From contig JBAIAA010001594.1 of NCBI GenBank assembly GCA_037893245.1, forward strand, positions 1 through 64,000: a DNA stretch of 64,000 nt, read 5' to 3'. The DNA is from Crossaster papposus. Taxonomy: Eukaryota; Echinodermata; Asteroidea; Velatida; Solasteridae. The notes beneath the pieces are model-generated. The model saw nothing but the letters and a program-made list of their open reading frames with translations. It did not search any database and was not told where the DNA came from. The position numbers were made by a program, and so were the translations under genes. Positions 60,301 to 64,000 of this stretch are shown piece after piece (within the stretch, counting starts at the first letter, position 1; every line of letters starts with the position of its first letter).

Positions 60301-60575
60301 CATATGGTGTTGGAATTTGCAAAGATGGGCCTGTTCCAAGTAAATAACTTTTTGTCGGGCTTTATTGACAAAACCTTTTATTATCGGTGTGTTATTATTA
60401 AAAACATATATACGAGTTTGAAACTAACAATGTTTGTAATTGATTAAGATTAAAACTGCTGCAAACTGTTGTAATTGTTCATTCTGCAAAGATGCTTATG
60501 GAGTTTTGGAATGTAACAAAACTGTTATTGTTAACTCCTTATTTAGCAGGCCATCCAAATTCCAACACCATTATG
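60301..60575. mobile_element. Inverted-repeat element, about 275 bp
   Basis: CATATGGTGTTGGAATTTG with GGGCCTG close by at 60301-60333 is repeated in inverted orientation at 60547-60575 (CAGGCCATCC, AAATTCCAACACCAT). The arms are about 30 bp with a small indel. The AT-rich interior has no gene. A TATATAGTGG motif next to the right arm may belong to the element's end. It is probably a degraded MITE, lying in the putative intron between 60149 and 62334. Confidence 0.55.
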
Positions 60576-61489
60576 GCGGGATATATAGTGGATACTCTCA
60601 CCCAATGTAATTAGTTTACTAGGGGGTACCGTACCAATCCCAACAAAAAATGCTGTTGGGCCACAGTAATGGGGGATTTCTTTTATGCAGAAGAAGAGGC
60701 CACTAATTGCACGTATGCCTAAATGTAGTTTTCAGGCCATTTATTTTCTAGTAGCAGTTATAAATACAAAACTGGTTTATCACCTTTTTGCTTTATTAAT
60801 GTAGACCTATTATACTTTTTACAATTCTGAGTGTTTTGCCTTTTTTATTTGGTTTTGGCCTATGTTTCGTTGTTTTTAAAAATCAAATTTAAAAAAGATG
60901 GGATCAGTAAAACAAAAATATTTTCAAAAGTCGTCAATGTACTTTTGGAAATGCAAAAAACATATTTTTCAAAATTTAAAAGTGTCTTAACAACTCCACA
61001 ATCCCCCATAATGAGTGGGTCTTTCGAAACTGTGTCTGGAAACTGGGACAATAGTTATTAAGAGTAAAAAAACTTCATATATAATCACGAAAGTCCAGAA
61101 ATCACGTTAGAAACTTCATATATAATCACGAAGGAATTAATTTAACATGTCTGAAGAAATAAATGATGCAAAGCAGTTTCGAGACATCCAAATTTCGGAT
61201 ATTTTTCGCGATCGACGCAACTCGCTGGGCCCCGCTCTGTCAGACCTATCACCATATGAGACTGTTCTGACCGCCAGTGCAATTTAATTGACTTCCGTAA
61301 AACGTTATTTTGCACGGTATGATATCGCCGTAAAACTATAGCACTGCTGTGAGTGTTGAATAAGATATTGCAATTCGATTTTCGGGGTTTTTCGACTTGA
61401 CAAAACAGTTTCCAGTGCACTTGGAATTACTTTAAACCTTTACATTTTTTGTTTTATTTAGATGGAGTCAAATCTTTTAACCTTGTGGA
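60576..61489. other. Probable intronic or intergenic DNA with short direct repeats
   Basis: I see no supported gene. A 22-bp direct repeat (AAACTTCATATATAATCACG plus AA) occurs at 61070-61091 and 61111-61132, 41 bp apart. A GC-richer patch at about 61175-61260 contains CGCGATCG and GGGCCCCG; the minus-strand frame across it (61142-61420, 92 codons) has no recognisable domain or convincing splice sites. Confidence 0.5.
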
Positions 61490-61526
61490 TTTTAAAGCTT
61501 GGCGGTGACTTTTAAAGCTTGGCGGG
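61490..61526. repeat. Two tandem copies of a 20-bp unit
   Basis: TTTTAAAGCTTGGCGG occurs at 61490-61505 and again at 61510-61525, giving two units of 20 bp with HindIII-type AAGCTT sites. It is too short to assign to a class. Confidence 0.75.
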
Positions 61527-61566
61527 TGCGACAGAAAGCATGGCATATTGGCTAGGGCGTATAAAC

Positions 61567-61650
61567 CAGTGTTGTAGTCGAGACCTACATGACCGAGACC
61601 AAGACCAAAGCTTTTGTGACCGAGACCAGTTCTCGAGATCTACAACGCTG
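61567..61650. mobile_element. Short hAT-like MITE, 84 bp
   Basis: The left end CAGTGTTGTAGTCGAGACC and right end CTCGAGATCTACAACGCTG are imperfect terminal inverted repeats. The interior is made of GACCGAGACCAAGACC-type repeats. Ends starting CAGTG with GTTGTAG are seen in hAT-like non-autonomous elements of many animals. GCGTA occurs just outside both ends (about 61558 and 61651) and could be remnants of an 8-bp target duplication, but the match is incomplete. Confidence 0.55.
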
Positions 61651-61701
61651 GCGTAGATTCGTGAACGTGGCGTTGTTATAGACCGGGTTTTCTCGTGGAA
61701 A

Positions 61702-61902
61702 TGGCGGTAGAATGGATTGAAAGGCATCGCGCCGGGACCAGACTTTCTGCCGTGGACAATGATTTTACTGTCACTCGATTCATTCAGCGCATGTACACAT
61801 GATCAAGCGGCGTTGATGATATCGTGTGCCGCTGGATGGTGTGCACAACCTGGTCCCGGTTGAATTGGTGATGCCTCTCAATCCATTCTATAGTACCACC
61901 AC
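61702..61902. mobile_element. Inverted-repeat element, about 200 bp
   Basis: TGGCGGTAGAATGGATTGA (61702) through GGGACCAG (to about 61742) is repeated in inverted form at 61850-61902 as CTGGTCCCGG followed by TCAATCCATTCTATAG and ACCACCAC. The right arm is about 12 bp longer. The central 107 bp are GC-richer than the flank and non-coding by inspection. It lies in the same putative intron as the other repeats. Confidence 0.6.
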
Positions 61903-62333
61903 TTTAACATGAACGACACCTTGCTAAGATCTTCCAGGAATTGCGCGCGACCCAAAAAAGGCAATAAGTTTGTGTTGGACTCCATCTTTTTTACGGAATT
62001 TCTTGGGAAGGTGCCGTCTGACTGTCAAATAACATGGCATCTTTCATCAATCAATTTCTCGTGTTCAACAAAGTTCAGAGCGTGCCGGTGTATATAACCA
62101 CACCACGGGTCTAGGCAGGGCGCCAAGTTTGTTATACAGGTTGGAGAACACTGGTAGATGCATGCCTTACCCAATCAGCTACACAATAAAACACTCTGTT
62201 TAGATTTTGTTGTGTAATACCTATACACAGTAGCTTATTAAATTGACAGATATATGCTCACTAATGCTAAAATAGAATGTTTCAATGTTCCACAATTGTA
62301 GATATTTTTTATGTACTTTTTTACTTACTTTAC

Positions 62334-62432
62334 TTGAATTGTTTGGGCAGAACACTGGGAGAAGCACCTCCATCATGACATCAATTTGGTCATCTGTGAA
62401 GGGCTCATAAGATGCCTCACATATCAAGGATT
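62334..62432 (-). CDS. Probable internal coding exon of the unrecognised minus-strand gene
   Basis: A pyrimidine-rich acceptor (CTTGTTTTTGTATCATGTAG) precedes 62432. The frame then reads ESLICEASYEPFTDD, QIDVMMEVLLPVFCPNNS. Two donors are possible. CAA before GTAAAG (exon end 62334) leaves phase 1 and joins the exon at 59980-60149. AAA before GTAAGT (exon end 62329) is closer to consensus and leaves phase 0; that end could join a 42-codon open frame that follows a weaker acceptor near 62151. The sequence is acidic with a hydrophobic segment, clearly protein-like, but I recognise no family. The first two bases complete a codon started by a G ending the upstream exon. Confidence 0.5.
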
Positions 62433-62737
62433 CTACATGATACAAAAACAAGAAAGTGCCCATCATGTTTACTATGCATTATATGTTGCCACTACAATGC
62501 CTTTGTTTTGTTGCATGATGCACATGACCTGTTCGTTCGATGAATTGGACTTCATTATTCTAAACCGCTAGGTAAAAATACCACACTAAAAATTTCTTAC
62601 TGGCATGTAAAACGTGGATACCATGGAGTATAATACTTTTACCCTAAAACCACTACATTATTTGTTAGTTTTCTTTATACTCACTTTAAGTACAAAATTA
62701 GTTTTGTTCACATTTTATGCACTGTATTGTTCTGTAC

Positions 62738-62786
62738 CTTTTGCTCTCCCTCCCTTCTTAAAAAGTATGTGTCGCCTTGATGTAAC
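62738..62786 (-). CDS. Possible alternative 49-bp exon
   Basis: A strong acceptor (long T run then TTTTACAG) and a donor (AAAG before GTACAG) bound 49 bp. Read in phase 0 it gives VTSRRHILFKKGGRAK and leaves phase 1, which fits the exon at 62432. Read after the preferred frame of the exon at 62894-62981 it gives GYIKATHTF and a stop. It may therefore be a true exon in a different reading of the gene, an alternative or truncating exon, or a chance pair of splice motifs. Confidence 0.3.
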
Positions 62787-62893
62787 CTGTAAAAGAAAAA
62801 AAAGAACAAATACATGTGCACATCACCAAAAAACTCCATAGTCCTTTATTTTAAATTGTGTAACAATTATTATTGGCCTAAACATTTACTCAC

Positions 62894-62981
62894 CTTCCCT
62901 CTGAAAATTCCCATAAGGTGGGGTATTTGTGTTCTCACCATCCTCCTGATGTCCAAACCTTGGATATTTGTCAATCCACGT
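62894..62981 (-). CDS. Probable internal coding exon of the unrecognised minus-strand gene
   Basis: The acceptor TTATTCTTGCAG before 62981 and the donor GAAG before GTGAGTAAAT after 62894 are both near consensus. In phase 0 the 88 bp read TWIDKYPRFGHQEDG, ENTNTPPYGNFQRE and end with one extra G. That G joins the exon at 62432 to make a clean FQRE-ESLICE junction. In the next frame it is also open (RGLTNIQGLDIRR to IFRGK) and would join the 49-bp exon. The first reading has a more protein-like composition, so I prefer it. No family is recognised. Confidence 0.5.
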
Positions 62982-63735
62982 CTGCAAGAATAATACAGTT
63001 ACATAATTGGTTATTTAATAAGTAAACCTTTTTTTACAGACGTTATTTATATTACAATTTTTTGTTTCCCCTATTTCTTTAGTCATAAAAGAACAAGATG
63101 GAATTTATAGTCCATATACAGTTCACAGTGTTTTTATGGTCAGTGTGTATTAATTTCCCTGATTCCCACAATTATAGTGTATTAGATTAAGAAATTCACT
63201 CCTACAATGTGTATCATAGAACATGGATGTCAAGAGTGCCGTTGATACAAAAGAGTATATTTCTATAAGAACATTTTGACCTCACAATTGTACCAGTGAC
63301 ATTTCAAGTAAATGTATAACTAAGTAGCTATAGCGTAAGTTTATACACTGAGTTAACTTAATTATGTTGCATGTTATGTATGAAACTTGGGATTTTATCA
63401 GACTTCTTGTCACAGATCATGCTCTGGTACATGTATATCATCGATTTAAGTTATTTTCAAGTCTCCTGAAGTCATGACAACTGTTTTCTTTATTTAAATA
63501 TTTACGTGTTTTTTTGTATTCTCTTTCTGTATTCAGTCACCGAACTATCTAGGTAGTCACCTGGACTTGGTTGGAACCAAATAAATCATGTGTTAGAGTT
63601 TAACCGATGGTAAACGTGTTGCTTGTTCGCGTTTGTGTGTTGTGATCCAAGGGCGCCCTCTATATTAATACTGGCTCCGAGCCCAAGAGCAGTAACAAAT
63701 GGTAAATATCAAGCACGTACTTTGTACATGTACAC
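62982..63735. other. Probable intron
   Basis: AT-rich sequence between two candidate exons of the minus-strand gene. I see no repeat, gene or clear regulatory motif apart from ACATGTA words at about 63429 and 63725 near its ends. Confidence 0.45.
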
Positions 63736-63770
63736 TAACCGTGGTTCTTGTGGCTCAGTAGAGGGATGCT
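63736..63770 (-). CDS. Possible small upstream exon of the minus-strand gene
   Basis: After an acceptor (CTTTCTTCTTACAG) before 63770 the frame reads HPSTEPQEPR. With a weak donor (TTA before GTGTAC, end 63736) it adds L and joins the exon at 62981 in phase 0 as EPRL-TWIDKY. With the better donor (CACG before GTTAGT, end 63740) it leaves phase 2 and forces the other frame of the next exon. The start codon and any further upstream exon are not visible, so the gene's 5' end is unknown. Confidence 0.35.
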
Positions 63771-63968
63771 CTGTAAGAAGAAAGAATGAATTGTAGTATT
63801 TTAATTATGAAACAAATGTTTGGCAAAATGGAAGTTTAATTATTAGCCAAATCCCCGTTTTAGCTAGTGTTTCTAATTCACGAAGAGTAATGCTGTGACA
63901 ATATCATGATTCTCCCTGGCCTGCTGGCAGTATTTATACAGTAGGGCACACCTCATTTGACCCCTTGA

Positions 63969-63997
63969 TGACCTTTGACCTAAAATGTCTCAGGTCA
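63969..63997. promoter_or_regulatory. DR1 plus extra AGGTCA half-site at the right edge
   Basis: TGACCT-T-TGACCT at 63969-63981 is a perfect direct repeat with one-base spacing, the arrangement bound by HNF4, COUP-TF and RXR/PPAR-type receptors. AGGTCA follows at 63992-63997 and a TGACCC at 63958-63963 precedes it. It lies upstream of the candidate minus-strand gene, but similar AGGTCA-rich words are common in dispersed animal repeats, so a promoter role is unproven. Confidence 0.35.
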
Positions 63998-64000
63998 TCT

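Noticed and set aside
61142..61420. 92-codon minus-strand frame containing KYPKFG
   Set aside because: A short resemblance to KYPRFG in the exon at 62894-62981 is only six residues. No splice sites or wider similarity support it.
61909..62097. 62-codon plus-strand frame, and the opposite 42-codon minus-strand frame
   Set aside because: The plus frame has no support. The minus frame could be a terminal exon after an acceptor near 62151, but its polypyrimidine tract is weak, so it is mentioned only as an alternative.
62386..62841. Plus-strand frames of 61 and 75 codons
   Set aside because: They are antisense to better-supported minus-strand exons and lack protein-like composition.

Overview
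The window looks like eukaryotic, probably metazoan, nuclear DNA. The evidence is intron-separated coding exons with GT-AG borders, several non-autonomous DNA-transposon relics, nuclear-receptor half-sites and AT-rich spacer. Frequent ACATGTA motifs, short foldback elements and AGGTCA-rich repeats would suit a marine invertebrate such as a mollusc, echinoderm or lancelet, but this is an inference. I see no bacterial gene, CRISPR array, operon, rRNA or tRNA.

Positions 1-55150 (86% of the window) are one tandem array of a 31-bp monomer, all in one orientation and open at the left edge. By arithmetic there are about 1,740 monomers. The plus strand is purine-rich (A15 G9 T6 C1 per monomer). About thirty copies of a second unit, a 36-bp element with an XhoI-type CTCGAG, punctuate the array. 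They lie mostly in the first 24.6 kb, where the array has clear higher-order structure: a duplicated block of about 4.19 kb (1-8155), two exact-length 501-bp blocks (8156-9157), and six blocks (12309-24552) that share one variant at exactly the same offset. From 24.6 to 52.4 kb there are no 36-bp elements. There, nearly perfect stretches (about 27.4-30.8 and 43.7-51.7 kb) alternate with stretches rich in one-base indels. The minus strand of the monomer has no stop codon in any frame, so very long apparent open frames exist; I regard them as artefacts of composition.

The array ends inside a 36-bp unit at 55150. The right flank (55151-64000) is low-copy DNA full of small repeats. It holds a 20-bp-arm inverted repeat, two poly-G runs, five copies of a 152-bp tandem repeat, a cluster of perfect nuclear-receptor-type sites, a 480-bp foldback element between two 90-bp direct repeats, a TTAA-flanked MITE and several other inverted repeats.

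A probable spliced protein-coding gene lies on the minus strand between about 63770 and 59980. Splice sites and phases support several exons, but I do not recognise the product. No functional link between the array and this gene can be shown from sequence.
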